A stretch of 64,000 nt of DNA from Hymenobacter tibetensis (GCF_022827545.1 NZ_CP094669.1:509001-573000); one strand, 5' to 3'. Shown: positions 42,986 through 52,758, counted from the first letter of the stretch. Made by a program: numbers and translations. Notes: generated from the letters alone by a model not told the origin.

Positions 42986-43747
42986 ATGGTGAAACAACTC
43001 CGCAAACTCCTCGTCCGGGCGCTTGGCTTCGAGCAATACATCCGCTTTGTAAGTGGGGTTTATTTGCGGCTGGTAGGTGCTGGGTGGGGCAAGAAAAAAT
43101 ATCCGGAACTGTTCTTCCTGGAAAAGATCATCAAGCCCGGCTTTGTGTGTCTGGATATTGGCGCCAACCTGGGGTACTATTCCGTGGCATTGTCGAAGCT
43201 GGCGGGGCTGGCGGGGCAGGTGCTGGCTGTGGAGCCGATTCCGGATTTTCAGGCTATCTGGCAAGATAATGTCAAGCGCAGTGGGGTCCGCAACCTCACG
43301 CTGCTGCCGTATGCCTTAGGGGGGCAGAATACCACCGTGCAAATGGGTACCCCTGAGCGCAATGGCCTGCTCCACCACGGCATGACCAAAGTGGCGGCCA
43401 GCAACCCCCATGAGCACTACGCCCGCACCTACGAGGTGCCCATGCGCGTCCCCGACGACCTGCTGGCCCACCTGCCCCGCCTCGATTTCGTGAAGTGCGA
43501 CGTAGAAGGCTTCGAGTTCGAGGTGTTTCGGCACATGCAGGCGACGCTGCGCCGGTTTCAGCCCCTTATTCAAACCGAACTGAATGGGCTGGAAAACCGC
43601 CGCGCTGTGGTGAAATTGCTGGCCGAGTTAGGCTATAAACCATTTGTGCTGTCCTCGCGTTCTGAACTTGTACCTTGCTCCGATGCGCAGCTGGAAAGCG
43701 CCGTCACCGCTGATTTCTACTTTCAACCCCTCAACCCGGCCACCTGA
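42986..43747 (+). CDS. FkbM-family SAM-dependent methyltransferase
   Basis: 253 residues. FkbM enzymes O-methylate sugars or other polar metabolites. The SAM-binding Rossmann motif is LDIGANLGYYSVALSKLAG (residues about 55-73), followed by AVEPIPDF (acidic loop) and the FkbM block LDFVKCDVEGFEFEVFRHM with RFQPLIQTEL. No signal peptide. It is followed 11 bp later by the DUF4834 gene, so the two probably form one transcript. A CATCTTTG sequence 12-20 bp before the ATG resembles a degenerate -7 element. The substrate is unknown. Confidence 0.9.
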   Translation: MVKQLRKLLVRALGFEQYIRFVSGVYLRLVGAGWGKKKYPELFFLEKIIKPGFVCLDIGANLGYYSVALSKLAGLAGQVLAVEPIPDFQAIWQDNVKRSGVRNLTLLPYALGGQNTTVQMGTPERNGLLHHGMTKVAASNPHEHYARTYEVPMRVPDDLLAHLPRLDFVKCDVEGFEFEVFRHMQATLRRFQPLIQTELNGLENRRAVVKLLAELGYKPFVLSSRSELVPCSDAQLESAVTADFYFQPLNPAT

Positions 43748-43758
43748 GTGGCTTTCTG

Positions 43759-44040
43759 ATGGTCAAATTCCTGCTGATATTCTTCCTCGTTTCCCTGGTT
43801 CTTCGCTTCGTATTGCCGGTGCTGATGCGCTGGCTGGTTGTACGGTTCGTGAAGAAACAGACGCAGCGCTACAGCCAACAGTTTGGCGCCAACCCTTTTG
43901 AAGCGCCCCGCCCCGAGCCCCGCAACACGGCTGCTGCCAACGGCCAGGTCCACGTCGATTATGTGCCGCCGAAACCACAGGCCAAACCCGCCAAGCATTT
44001 TGAAGGCGGCGAGTACGTGGATTTCGAGGAAGTGAAATAA
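43759..44040 (+). CDS. DUF4834-family small membrane protein
   Basis: 93 residues with one N-terminal membrane helix (LLIFFLVSLVLRFVLPVLMRW), a basic amphipathic stretch (RFVKKQTQRYSQQFG) and a cytosolic tail ending GEYVDFEEVK, the recognisable DUF4834 terminus. Function unknown; the family is restricted to Bacteroidota. It is 11 bp after the FkbM gene and followed by a strong terminator. Confidence 0.85.
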   Translation: MVKFLLIFFLVSLVLRFVLPVLMRWLVVRFVKKQTQRYSQQFGANPFEAPRPEPRNTAAANGQVHVDYVPPKPQAKPAKHFEGGEYVDFEEVK

Positions 44041-44057
44041 CTGAGTTACTGTCTAAT

Positions 44058-44092
44058 CAAAAGCCTTCTGCTGTATAAGCAGAAGGCTTTTG
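44058..44092. terminator. Bidirectional terminator
   Basis: CAAAAGCCTTCTGC (44058-44071) pairs with GCAGAAGGCTTTTG (44079-44092). It serves the DUF4834 gene and the convergent DUF5686 gene. Confidence 0.9.
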
Positions 44093-44123
44093 TCGTTGAA
44101 CGACAGGCCCCGGTACGCCGCTG

Positions 44124-46751
44124 CTAGAAGCCAATGCCTACCCGGAGCCCGGTACCCACGCGCTGGCCGGATTGTAAGCCCGTGTAGAAGTCGATGCGCA
44201 AAACTTTGAACACGTGCTCCAAGCCCACGCCTACCTCCACATAATGGCCGGCTTCGCGGGTGGTGAGGTAGTTGAGGGAGGCCACTTCCTGCCATTTCAG
44301 TCGCCGCAACAGCGGGATTTTGTTCAGGAAAAAGCCGTTGAAATGGTGGTTGTAGTGCGCCTCCAGGAAGTTGTGGCTGGTGCTGTAGCGGTAGTAGTCG
44401 AGCAGTTGAAACTGGCTGAAATCGGCTGCTAGGTAGGTGCGGTTGCCGCTGAAGTGGCGGAAGTCCATGAAGGAAAGTTGCGGCGTGCCCACAAAACCGC
44501 CTGCGGCCACCCTGTAGGTGCTAGTGCCCAGCAGCCCCATCCCAATGGACTGCCGAATACCTACCTCAAGGAGTGTGTAGCGCGCATCAGAGCCCACTAG
44601 GCCGCCTACGCCTTGTCGCCAAGTGCCGGTGAACGTCGGGGACTTCGAACCCAGATTGTACTTGCCATCGGGCCGGCTGATGTAGCGCTGGCCCGGACGG
44701 AAAGAGGCCGTTAGTTCGAAGGCCAAGGACTGGTTGCGGTTGAAACTGGTAGTAGGCAGTTCCTCATTCACGGGCTGGTTGGATGTGAAGGCTCGGCCTT
44801 CTTGATCCACCCACAAGTCGATGCTGCTGTTGTAAAGCTGGCGCCGGTCGTAGTAGCTCAGCGTGCCTTGCACGGTCAGGCCATTCACGGCTTCGGTCTG
44901 GTAGCTGAGTTGGGCACCGTCGCGGCGGTAGAGCTTGGCGTAATTGCGGTTCTCCAGCAGGGTGTAGTAGCTATTGATGAAGGGCGTGAGCTGGGTGTTC
45001 GGGTCGAAGTTTTCAATGAACCGGCCCGCCCGGAAGCTCACCCGGGCTAGCTTGGCGGGTTGATACTGCCACGTGGCCGAGAGGCTGGGGCTGAACAGTT
45101 CGTTGCTGAAGCCATAGCGCAGGGCGGGCGTGATAGAGTAGAAGCGTCGGTCATCGGTGCGCTGCGTGAAAGTGAACTCGGGGTGGATGACGGTGCCCTC
45201 AACGGTGTTGTAGTTGAGGATGTTGAAGACTGGCGCCACGTACCACTGCCGCTTCCGAAACGTGTTGGAATAGCTGTAGCCACCCAGCAGCAAAGATGTT
45301 GGTTGCAGCTTGTTGCGCACCCGGTCCAACGAATCCTGGTAGGGGCGGGAGTTACGAACCACCTCGGTGCTGTCCTTCACTTTGTAGTCTTTCTGCTCTT
45401 CTTCGGTGAGTGGGATGGGGCGCACCGAGTCCCAGTAGCTGGAATCCCGCTCGTTTACGCCTTTTTCTACGAGCATCACTTCACCGCGCTTCAGCTTCCC
45501 GATGCTCATGCCTGCGGTGTCGCGCTCGGCTAGCTTGGTTTGGCGGCGGACTTCCCGGTTTAGGCCCGCCAGCTTAGGCTTCTGCCTACGGATATCAGCC
45601 GCGGTTTCGCGGGTGATGGGCGCATCGGCGGGTTCGTTGGCCGTGACCGGCGGCGCTACGGTGGGCGCGGGGCGGTTGGGGTAGGTGGGCGTCACTTTGT
45701 AGTTGGACAGCACGGCCGTGAGGTAGCCGTTGCCTTTGAACCCAAACGCCGTGAAGCCCACCGTAATTTTCTGTGACTGAATCACCCATACATCGGAAGG
45801 CCCCGGCGCGGGCGCGAACAACTGTTCGATGTGGAAGCTGTCTACGTAGTCGAGCTGCGCATTCTTGTCTAGGTTCAGTGAAATGGAATGAATGCGCCAG
45901 GTACCCTCCACGATGTAGATGTGGCCGCTGGAAAAGACGGGGTCGGTGCGGCGCCGGGGCGTAACCCGGATTTTGTGCACCGTCACGCCGCCTTGCTGGG
46001 TGGTGCCTTCCAGCTCGTACTTGTAGAACAGCATAGCGCCGTCGGCAATCGGCGAGACAAAGCCCCGCTCGGAAAAGCCGCTTTTCAGCACGTTGTCGTA
46101 GAAGTTCAGGCCGGCCCCGCGTCCGGCTCGGTTGAAGCTGATGCCCTTGGTGTCGCCGCTCACGCGGGAGGAAATCATGCGCTCCTGTATCACGTTGGGC
46201 TGCCGGAAGGTCATGTCCGACACCGACTCGGAGAGGTAGAAAATGCCGGGCTTGAAGTCAGGCCCAACTTTCACCAACCCCAGAATCTTGCCGGGTACTT
46301 CCAGAAAGCGGGCCAGCGTTTTGATGTAGGCCCGGGCGCGGAAGGTGGCCACTTCGCGCCGATGGTAGCGCCGCCACTGCTGCGCTTGCTGAATAATAGC
46401 GTAGGCGGGGTCCCGGTCGGTGGAGCGCACCACCACTTCGCGCAGCTTGTAGTTGTCGGGTGTCAAGGTCACATCGAGCACAGTGACCGTGTCGCCGCCC
46501 GCCACTCGCACCGATTCAATGCGGGGCTTGTAGCCGACATATTGAAACACCAGTTCGTATTGCCCAGCGGGCAGGCGTAGCTGGTAATTGCCTTGCTCGT
46601 TGGTGGCCGTGCTGGTGGTCGTGGTCCGGACGGCCACGTTCGCGAAGGCCAGAGCAGCGCCTTGTGGATCTATCACGCGGCCCTTTACTACGCCAGCCGT
46701 AGCAGTGAGAGATACCAATACACAACAAATCAATAGAAAGTAACGGGGCAT
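44124..46751 (-). CDS. DUF5686 outer-membrane protein with carboxypeptidase-regulatory-like domain
   Basis: 875 residues with signal peptide (MPRYFLLICCVLVSLTATAG). A carboxypeptidase-D regulatory-like domain (about 22-105, GRVIDPQGAALAFANVAV) is followed by the DUF5686 region, which looks like a large beta-barrel (many alternating aromatic strands, ending LQSGQRVGTGLRVGIGF). A charged linker around 400-470 separates the two. The family is widespread in Bacteroidota and likely sits in the outer membrane; its exact role is unknown. ATG 46751 begins the signal peptide; the frame extends 8 codons upstream. Confidence 0.88.
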   Translation of the reverse strand: MPRYFLLICCVLVSLTATAGVVKGRVIDPQGAALAFANVAVRTTTTSTATNEQGNYQLRLPAGQYELVFQYVGYKPRIESVRVAGGDTVTVLDVTLTPDNYKLREVVVRSTDRDPAYAIIQQAQQWRRYHRREVATFRARAYIKTLARFLEVPGKILGLVKVGPDFKPGIFYLSESVSDMTFRQPNVIQERMISSRVSGDTKGISFNRAGRGAGLNFYDNVLKSGFSERGFVSPIADGAMLFYKYELEGTTQQGGVTVHKIRVTPRRRTDPVFSSGHIYIVEGTWRIHSISLNLDKNAQLDYVDSFHIEQLFAPAPGPSDVWVIQSQKITVGFTAFGFKGNGYLTAVLSNYKVTPTYPNRPAPTVAPPVTANEPADAPITRETAADIRRQKPKLAGLNREVRRQTKLAERDTAGMSIGKLKRGEVMLVEKGVNERDSSYWDSVRPIPLTEEEQKDYKVKDSTEVVRNSRPYQDSLDRVRNKLQPTSLLLGGYSYSNTFRKRQWYVAPVFNILNYNTVEGTVIHPEFTFTQRTDDRRFYSITPALRYGFSNELFSPSLSATWQYQPAKLARVSFRAGRFIENFDPNTQLTPFINSYYTLLENRNYAKLYRRDGAQLSYQTEAVNGLTVQGTLSYYDRRQLYNSSIDLWVDQEGRAFTSNQPVNEELPTTSFNRNQSLAFELTASFRPGQRYISRPDGKYNLGSKSPTFTGTWRQGVGGLVGSDARYTLLEVGIRQSIGMGLLGTSTYRVAAGGFVGTPQLSFMDFRHFSGNRTYLAADFSQFQLLDYYRYSTSHNFLEAHYNHHFNGFFLNKIPLLRRLKWQEVASLNYLTTREAGHYVEVGVGLEHVFKVLRIDFYTGLQSGQRVGTGLRVGIGF

Positions 46752-47072
46752 TCGATAAGGGGTTATTGCCAACAAGATAGATACAATAGGCCCGCAAAGG
46801 GTTGGCTCCTACCCGAGAAACCGATAGGTTGGGTGCAGAGTTTACGGGGGCAGCAAGAGGTTTTGGAGGCTAGCCAGCTGCCTAGCCAGTTGGCCGCCAA
46901 CCCCAACGTGGTGAAGACACGCCGGGCAGGTACGGGTAGTTAGGAGCACAAAAAGTCATGGTTGGTCCGTAGTCCGCCGCCTTCGGGTAGTGCATGTAGC
47001 TGCCAGTCAACCTAGAACGAACAGCCCAGCTAAAAATGCACTTCCAGCACCAGTTTCGCGTTATCTTAGCCT
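46752..47072. other. Gene-free divergent region between the DUF5686 and recX genes
   Basis: About 320 bp. I see no supported gene, RNA or strong repeat; short CTAGCCAG-type repeats occur near 46875-46895. Confidence 0.5.
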
Positions 47073-47579
47073 ATGAATCAGTTCGACAAAAAGAAGAAAA
47101 CCTACACGCCCGGCGAAGCCCTCCACAAAATAGCGGCCTTCTGTGCCTATCAGGAGCGCAACCAGAAGGAAGTGGAAGGCAAGCTGCGCGAGTACGGCCT
47201 CGACGAAGACGAAGCAGGGGAAATCATCATCCGGCTGAGCCGCGAGAAACTGCTGGACGAGGAACGCTACGCGCAGGCCTTCGTGCGCGGCCACTACCGC
47301 AACAAGAAATGGGGTCGGCGCCGCATCACGCAGGAACTGAAGCAAAAAGGCATTTCCGAGTACTGCATTAAGTCGGGCCTCAAAGAAATTGATGGCGACG
47401 AGTACTACCAGAACCTCGTGGACGTGCTGGAAAAGAAAGACCGCCAGGAAAAGGAGCGCAACCCCCGCATCCGCCGCCAGAAAATCCAGGTGTACCTCAC
47501 CGGCAAAGGATACGAGCAGGACCTAATCAAAATGGCCCTCGACGACTTGGGCAAAGCACCCGAACAAGACGAAGACTAG
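47073..47579 (+). CDS. recX: Regulatory protein RecX
   Basis: 168 residues. RecX binds RecA filaments and limits recombination and SOS signalling. The protein is all-helical with the RecX repeats: ALHKIAAFCAYQERNQKEVEGKL, then the conserved LLDEERYAQAFVRGHYRNKKWGRRRI region and IKSGLKEI. The Lys-rich start and acidic end are common in Bacteroidota members. It is not linked to recA here. It overlaps by 4 bp with the convergent isochorismatase-like gene. Confidence 0.92.
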   Translation: MNQFDKKKKTYTPGEALHKIAAFCAYQERNQKEVEGKLREYGLDEDEAGEIIIRLSREKLLDEERYAQAFVRGHYRNKKWGRRRITQELKQKGISEYCIKSGLKEIDGDEYYQNLVDVLEKKDRQEKERNPRIRRQKIQVYLTGKGYEQDLIKMALDDLGKAPEQDED

Positions 47580-48253
47580 CGGCCAGGTGCGGCAGTGGCG
47601 TTGTGCTCGGTTGCTATTGCTTCAAACACCTGGCAAATGCTGGCTACATCGGTCAGCATACTGTCGCCGGCGTATTCGAGGTTGGCAATGGATTGACGAC
47701 CTGCTTCCGCATGACCGGCCCCACACGCATCCGTTACGATTACCGGGATATAGCCCAGGTCGGAAGCGTGGCGCACGGTGGGGTCGATGCCTATTTCCGT
47801 TGCTACCCCCACAATGGCAAATGCGTTGATGCCGCAGTCACGCAGCACTATGTTGAGCGGAGTGCCTTCGAAAGCCGACATGGTAATCTTGTCGAACACT
47901 GCTTCGCTGGGCAGAGGCTGCAACTCGGGCGTGAGTTGAAACGCTGGATTGCTGGGCAAAAACCACGGCTTGATGTCGGCTACTGATTCGGTACGCTGCC
48001 AGGCCATGGCCATGCGCAACTGGGCCACCCCCATCAGCTCTTTCGGTACCGACATGTGCCGCATGAAAATCACCCGGATGTTGGCACGCCGGGCAGCTTC
48101 CACTACTCGTAGCACTTGCTTGGTTATTGCGGGGCCATCCTTGAGCTGATGCAGAATACCCACCTGCATGTCGTAGACGATAAGCGCCATGCGCTGCGGG
48201 TGGCAGACTTCTTCTAGGGTACGTGGAATATCAAGACCAAAAGCGTGTTGCAT
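47576..48253 (-). CDS. Isochorismatase-family hydrolase lacking the catalytic cysteine
   Basis: 225 residues, isochorismatase-like Rossmann fold. Cysteine hydrolases of this family use an Asp-Lys-Cys triad. Here the Asp (D28 in IVYDMQVG) and a Lys (K122 in VFDKITMSAF) are present. The position after VATEI, where nicotinamidase-like members have Cys, is G155 (GVATEIGIDPTVRHA). This EIGI(D/E)PTVRHA pattern is typical of a subfamily without the cysteine, and EntB-type isochorismatases also lack it, so a different chemistry or substrate is likely. ATG 48253 is preferred over six extra upstream codons. Confidence 0.85.
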   Translation of the reverse strand: MQHAFGLDIPRTLEEVCHPQRMALIVYDMQVGILHQLKDGPAITKQVLRVVEAARRANIRVIFMRHMSVPKELMGVAQLRMAMAWQRTESVADIKPWFLPSNPAFQLTPELQPLPSEAVFDKITMSAFEGTPLNIVLRDCGINAFAIVGVATEIGIDPTVRHASDLGYIPVIVTDACGAGHAEAGRQSIANLEYAGDSMLTDVASICQVFEAIATEHNATAAPGR

Positions 48254-48372
48254 GATCGGATGGAAAAGCAAGTGAGCAGCTAGCCGCGGTGGGCACCGGG
48301 TAGAAATATAGAGATATTCCTGATTTTCTGCTCACAAGGAGGCCCATCGTTGCCCATGCTCCGCACATGGCG

Positions 48373-49008
48373 CTACTGCCGCGCTGGTGCCAGTGGGTTT
48401 TGCATTTGCCGGGTCAGAATCACGCGGCGGCCGGTCATGGTTTCCAGCATGGGCTTCAAGATTTGTTGAGCATTCCGTTCGGTTTCAGCCAGGATGCCGG
48501 ATTGCAGCGCGGCCCGACGCACGTTGGTTTCAGCGTATTTGTAACCCGCATCAACTAGTTCAGCGTCTTTGAAGAACCCGTTTTCGACGCTATACACGCG
48601 GCTGGCGCTATGGTCGATTTGCCAGATGCACAGCTCGGCAGGTGGCAAGGCCACGCGCACGATGGAGTCGCCTTCAAACACCACATCCTGGGCCCGTACT
48701 TTGCGCAAATCCAGGCAGCCGATGGCGTTGCCGGCTACAATAAGGGCCACTTTGGCGTCGGGAAGGAACCGGTACGTGCTTTTCTTGTACTCCACTACGT
48801 CCTTGAAGTGGTAGCGCACCAATTCTAGCCGCCCGAGGCCTTCCACCTTCTCTAGCACGGTGTTGTGCGTGACCGTAACGCGGGGTGCCGGATCCAGTGG
48901 GTTTTCTAGGTCATCTAATGCCGGGCGAACCTTGATCCACAAAAACCACCCTAGCGCCACAAGAAACAAAAGAGGTAACAGGCGGCGCAGCAACAGGGAA
49001 AACGACAT
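48373..49008 (-). CDS. DUF4230-family membrane-anchored protein
   Basis: 211 residues with one N-terminal membrane helix (LLRRLLPLLFLVALGWFLW) and a periplasmic or extracytoplasmic DUF4230 domain. That domain begins TVTHNTVLEKVEGLGRLELV and contains KVALIVAGNAIGCLDLRKV and VRVALPPAELC. A C-terminal helix follows (ETERNAQQILKPMLETM). Function unknown. The ATG at 49008 is chosen because it starts right before the helix; the open frame runs upstream to 49104 into the PLP gene. Confidence 0.85.
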   Translation of the reverse strand: MSFSLLLRRLLPLLFLVALGWFLWIKVRPALDDLENPLDPAPRVTVTHNTVLEKVEGLGRLELVRYHFKDVVEYKKSTYRFLPDAKVALIVAGNAIGCLDLRKVRAQDVVFEGDSIVRVALPPAELCIWQIDHSASRVYSVENGFFKDAELVDAGYKYAETNVRRAALQSGILAETERNAQQILKPMLETMTGRRVILTRQMQNPLAPARQ

Positions 49009-49081
49009 AGGTGGGTAAGGAAACCAGGTGGACACGTCCGCTATTCTACGGCAACACCGCAAACTTTGCCGAGGAGGTAGC

Positions 49082-50014
49082 TCAAAGAAGGGGTGCCGCT
49101 TCAATAGGCCACCAGGTGCTGCGGTGCTTGAACCGCTGCTGGAAACCCGTCCAGCCCTGCAAGCCGCCAGTGTGCACGGCTACCACCGTAGTGCCGGGTT
49201 TGAAATAGTCGTGGCGCAGTAAATCAAGCACGCCGTAGAGCAGCTTGCCGGTGTAAATAGGGTCGAGCAGAACCCCGTGTTGCGCTTGAAACGCCTGAAT
49301 GAAGCCCAACAGTTCCGCGGAAAAGCTTGCGTAGCCACCTAAGTGGTAGTCAGTGCGCAGGTCGTAATTCGAATAGGTGTGGCCTGTGCCCACTTGTGTT
49401 AGGGCATCAATGTCAGCTCGCAAAAACTCACCGCCTTTCAGAGCTGCCACACCCACCGCCTGCCGCTGGCCTGCTAGGCCCGTAAGCAACCCGGCCAGTG
49501 TGCCCCCCGTGCCGCAAGCCACGCAGATGTAGTCGAAAGAAGTTTGGGCAGTTACTTCCGCTATCAACTCTGCGCATCCGGGCAGCGCCAGTACGTTGGA
49601 GCCACCTTCCGGAACAATGGAAGCGGGGCCAGTTTCGCGCAGCAGTTCAGCCAAGAAATCCGGTTCTTGTTTGCGGCGGTAGGTGTTCCGGTCGAGGTAA
49701 CGCAACTCCATGCCGTTGGCCGTGGCACGAGCCAGGGTAGGATTGAGCGGGAGGGTTTCCTCGCCCCGAATGTAGCCCACCGTACGTAAGCCGTACAACC
49801 GGCCAGCCGCGGCTACAGCGGCAATATGATTGGAAAAAGCGCCTCCAAACGTTAAGAGGGTGTCATGCCCTACGTGCTGCGCCTCGGCGATATTGTACTT
49901 CAGCTTGCGCCACTTGTTGCCGGGCAGCTCTGGATGTGCCAGGTCGTCGCGCAGGAGCAGCAACTGAATACCACGGCGAGTGGCTTCGGGTTCTTCGAGC
50001 CGTTGGAGTAGCAT
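49082..50014 (-). CDS. ACC deaminase / D-cysteine desulfhydrase-like PLP enzyme
   Basis: 310 residues, fold-type II PLP enzyme. Family members deaminate 1-aminocyclopropane-1-carboxylate or break down D-cysteine to pyruvate, H2S and ammonia. The PLP lysine is K34 in PGNKWRKLKYN, the substrate loop is TFGGAFSNHIAAVAAA, and the phosphate-binding run is CGTGGTLAGLLTG. The C-terminus ends TTVVAVHTGGLQG. ATG 50014 is used; GTG one codon earlier is possible. Which substrate is used cannot be told; in Bacteroidota the desulfhydrase side is more often assumed. Confidence 0.85.
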   Translation of the reverse strand: MLLQRLEEPEATRRGIQLLLLRDDLAHPELPGNKWRKLKYNIAEAQHVGHDTLLTFGGAFSNHIAAVAAAGRLYGLRTVGYIRGEETLPLNPTLARATANGMELRYLDRNTYRRKQEPDFLAELLRETGPASIVPEGGSNVLALPGCAELIAEVTAQTSFDYICVACGTGGTLAGLLTGLAGQRQAVGVAALKGGEFLRADIDALTQVGTGHTYSNYDLRTDYHLGGYASFSAELLGFIQAFQAQHGVLLDPIYTGKLLYGVLDLLRHDYFKPGTTVVAVHTGGLQGWTGFQQRFKHRSTWWPIEAAPLL

Positions 50015-50039
50015 CACGTGAGCACAAAGAATTACAACA

Positions 50040-50084
50040 CTAGCCAGCCTGCTGCCGCTCCAAAGAGGGCAACAAGCTGGCTAG
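50040..50084 (-). terminator. Hairpin after the YfhO gene
   Basis: CTAGCCAGC (50040-50048) pairs with GCTGGCTAG (50076-50084), with no good T-run. It may end the YfhO transcript. Confidence 0.45.
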
Positions 50085-50098
50085 CCGAGAGGAAGCAG

Positions 50099-52708
50099 TT
50101 ATACCAATGCGGCTTCGCCTGCACTGCTAGGCTTCTGCCGGATGGCATATACCACGGCCCCTACCAACAGCAGAATCAGGAGCACCGACGACACCAAGGA
50201 CACCGTGTTGCCGATGGCGTATTCGGTGGGCTCAAACTTGAACTTGATAGTGTGGGTGCCGGCTGGAAGCGGCATGGCCCGTAGCACGTAGTTGGCTCGC
50301 ACATACGGCACCTTTTTGCCATCGAGGTAGGCATTCCACCCATCGGCATAATAAATTTCCGAAAACACCACGAAGGCGTCGGCGGTGGCGGTAGCCCGGT
50401 AGGTGAGGGCGTCCGGCTCGTATTCAGTTAAGACAATAGTAGAGCCGGGGGCGTTGTAACTGGTTTTGGTGAGTGGGAACTTGGAGGCATCCACTACAGC
50501 CGTGGTGGCCGTGTTCAGGTTGGTGAGGGCATTGATTTCCTGGTCGGGGTTCTGCACTTTCTGTACCTCGTTCACGAACCATGCATTGCCCAGTGCGCCT
50601 GGGTTGCGCTGGGCCTGCTCGGGCGTACCGGGCTGCCCTTCCTGCTGGCTTGGTTGCGCCGGCTGGATGATGTAGCGCGTGTTCAGCATGTTGAGCACCT
50701 GAATATTGTTGCGCGAAATCTGCCGCTCAATCAGTTCCTGGTAGCGGCGCAGCTTCGCCCCGTGGTAGCCACCAATGCTCTTGTGGAAATAGGACGTCTG
50801 GGCCTCATTAAACGGGTTAGCTGTATTCAGCACCCGGTAGCTCGGGTCTTGGTCCTGCAAAATCTGCTGGTCGGCCGCAGTCGGCACGAATTGTTGCGCT
50901 ACGGTTTGTGTCTGGAAGTTGTCTTCGTTGAGGTAGCGTTTATCTACGCCCCACAAGTCAACAAGAGTGAACAACCCCACCAGTGCCGCCGCAGCTCCCG
51001 CCGACAGCTTCCGCTGCAAATAGAACCACAACGTACCACCTGCCAGCAAGATGAACACGATAGAGCGTAACACATCGGTGCGCAACAAGGAGGCCCGGTC
51101 TTCGCGGATGGCATCCACCGGAAAGCCTTGCTGCTGCATTTGCGCATCAATCGGGGACGAGAAATCAGCACCCATCCCGGCAAGGAAAGCCAGTATGCAA
51201 ACCCCCACCGTAATGCCGAGGGCCAGTAGCAGCTTACGCTTTAGCTCCGCAGTTTCGGGGGCGTCGGCAGTTTTGCCTGCGAGAGCGGCGAGGCTGGGGT
51301 GCGTGCTAGCGCCTGCCACGGCTGCACTAGCTACCCGGCCGCGCAACACACGGCCCAGCGCCAGCACCGCCAGCAAGGGCATAGCCAATTGCGCAATTAC
51401 CAAGGCCATGCTCACGGCCCGGAACTTGTTGTAGCCGGGAAAATAGTCGAACATCAAGTAGTTGAACGTCTCGAAATTCTTGCCCCAGGCCAGCAGAATA
51501 GACAGCAGGGTACCAGCCGCCAGCCAGGTTCGGGTGCGCCGGTCGGCAATCAAGATGCCCAGCACAAACAGGAAGCACACAATGGCCCCTACATACACTG
51601 GCCCGCTGGTGATGGGCTGGTCGCCCCAGTAAGTGGGCATGTGCGCGAGGTAGTCACTGAGCTGCACGGGCGGCACGCCGAGGGCGCTAAGCGCCTTGCC
51701 AGTCGCGGAGTTGTCGCTGAGCTTCATCTGCGAAGCACCACCGTAGAAGTTCGGAATCAACAGCGTGATGGTTTCGCCGATGCCGTAGCTGTAGCTAAAC
51801 GCATAGTCCCGGTCGAGGCCCGAGCCGCCAGTGCCTTCGTCGCTGGCCGGCGCGGCTTGTTGGCTGGGGTCAGTTGGGGCGGGCGTTTTCAACTCCGAGC
51901 GGCCCCGGATGCTGTATTTGCCGTATTCGGCGGTGGTGTAGAGACGGCCAAAGCTCACGCCAACGGCTAGTAGCGCGGCTACGGCAAGCAGAGCGGTCCG
52001 GCCCAGGAAATCGGCCATGCGTTTTTCGCGCACCGCAAAAATCAGTTCCACGATGCCAAACACCAGCACCAGCAGCAACAGGTAATACGTGATTTGCAAG
52101 TGGTTGGACCGCACATTCATGGCCAGTCCCAGCGCAAACAGGGCGGCTCCCAGCAGCTTGTTGCGTCGAAACGTTACCAATAGCCCAGCCAACACCAGCG
52201 GCGCGTATGCCAAGGCTAAGCTCTTGGTGTTGTGCCCGGCCGCCAGAATTACAATGTTGTAGCTGGTGAAGCCTAGGGCCACGGCTCCCACCCCACTTAC
52301 CAGCGGCGACAAGCCCAGCGCCACAAACAGGATGTAACCGCAGAGCAACGCCAAAAACAGGTTGGCTACCACCGCCGGCATGCCCAGCGTGAAAATGGTA
52401 TGCAAGTAGTTGCTTAAGTCGCCGGGGAAGCGGGTGCTAATCAGGTAAGTCGGCATCCCCGAGAACATGGAGTTAGTCCAGAGCACTTCCCTGCCCGCGG
52501 CGCGGGCCGTCTGCAACTCGTGGGCCCCCCCGTTGAACTGCACAATGTCGTGCTGGCTCAAGGTCTTGCCTTCAAATACGATAGGAGAGAAGTAGAGCAC
52601 AGCCAGCCCCATGAAAATCAGCACGGCTAGCAGATGGGGCAGTGCCCGCCGCCACAGCGGCGCGGCAACCGGCACAACGGCCGTTGGTGCAGAAAAAACG
52701 GTAGTCAT
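50099..52708 (-). CDS. YfhO-family multi-pass membrane protein
   Basis: 869 residues with about twelve membrane helices in the first 640 residues, a soluble insertion of about 150 residues, and a last helix (IGNTVSLVSSVLLILLLVGAVV) before a short tail. The early motif YFSPIVFEGKTLSQHDIVQF and the C-terminal YYADGWNAYLDGKKVPYVRANY (split over the soluble domain) are typical of YfhO. YfhO-like proteins are related to GT-C glycosyltransferases and are linked to envelope glycosylation; the substrate is not known here. Ala/Thr-rich internal loops are uncharged. Confidence 0.9.
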   Translation of the reverse strand: MTTVFSAPTAVVPVAAPLWRRALPHLLAVLIFMGLAVLYFSPIVFEGKTLSQHDIVQFNGGAHELQTARAAGREVLWTNSMFSGMPTYLISTRFPGDLSNYLHTIFTLGMPAVVANLFLALLCGYILFVALGLSPLVSGVGAVALGFTSYNIVILAAGHNTKSLALAYAPLVLAGLLVTFRRNKLLGAALFALGLAMNVRSNHLQITYYLLLLVLVFGIVELIFAVREKRMADFLGRTALLAVAALLAVGVSFGRLYTTAEYGKYSIRGRSELKTPAPTDPSQQAAPASDEGTGGSGLDRDYAFSYSYGIGETITLLIPNFYGGASQMKLSDNSATGKALSALGVPPVQLSDYLAHMPTYWGDQPITSGPVYVGAIVCFLFVLGILIADRRTRTWLAAGTLLSILLAWGKNFETFNYLMFDYFPGYNKFRAVSMALVIAQLAMPLLAVLALGRVLRGRVASAAVAGASTHPSLAALAGKTADAPETAELKRKLLLALGITVGVCILAFLAGMGADFSSPIDAQMQQQGFPVDAIREDRASLLRTDVLRSIVFILLAGGTLWFYLQRKLSAGAAAALVGLFTLVDLWGVDKRYLNEDNFQTQTVAQQFVPTAADQQILQDQDPSYRVLNTANPFNEAQTSYFHKSIGGYHGAKLRRYQELIERQISRNNIQVLNMLNTRYIIQPAQPSQQEGQPGTPEQAQRNPGALGNAWFVNEVQKVQNPDQEINALTNLNTATTAVVDASKFPLTKTSYNAPGSTIVLTEYEPDALTYRATATADAFVVFSEIYYADGWNAYLDGKKVPYVRANYVLRAMPLPAGTHTIKFKFEPTEYAIGNTVSLVSSVLLILLLVGAVVYAIRQKPSSAGEAALV

Positions 52709-52758
52709 CAGCAGGAAGGATAAAATCTAAAAGCGCCCGAAGGTAACAACGATACACC

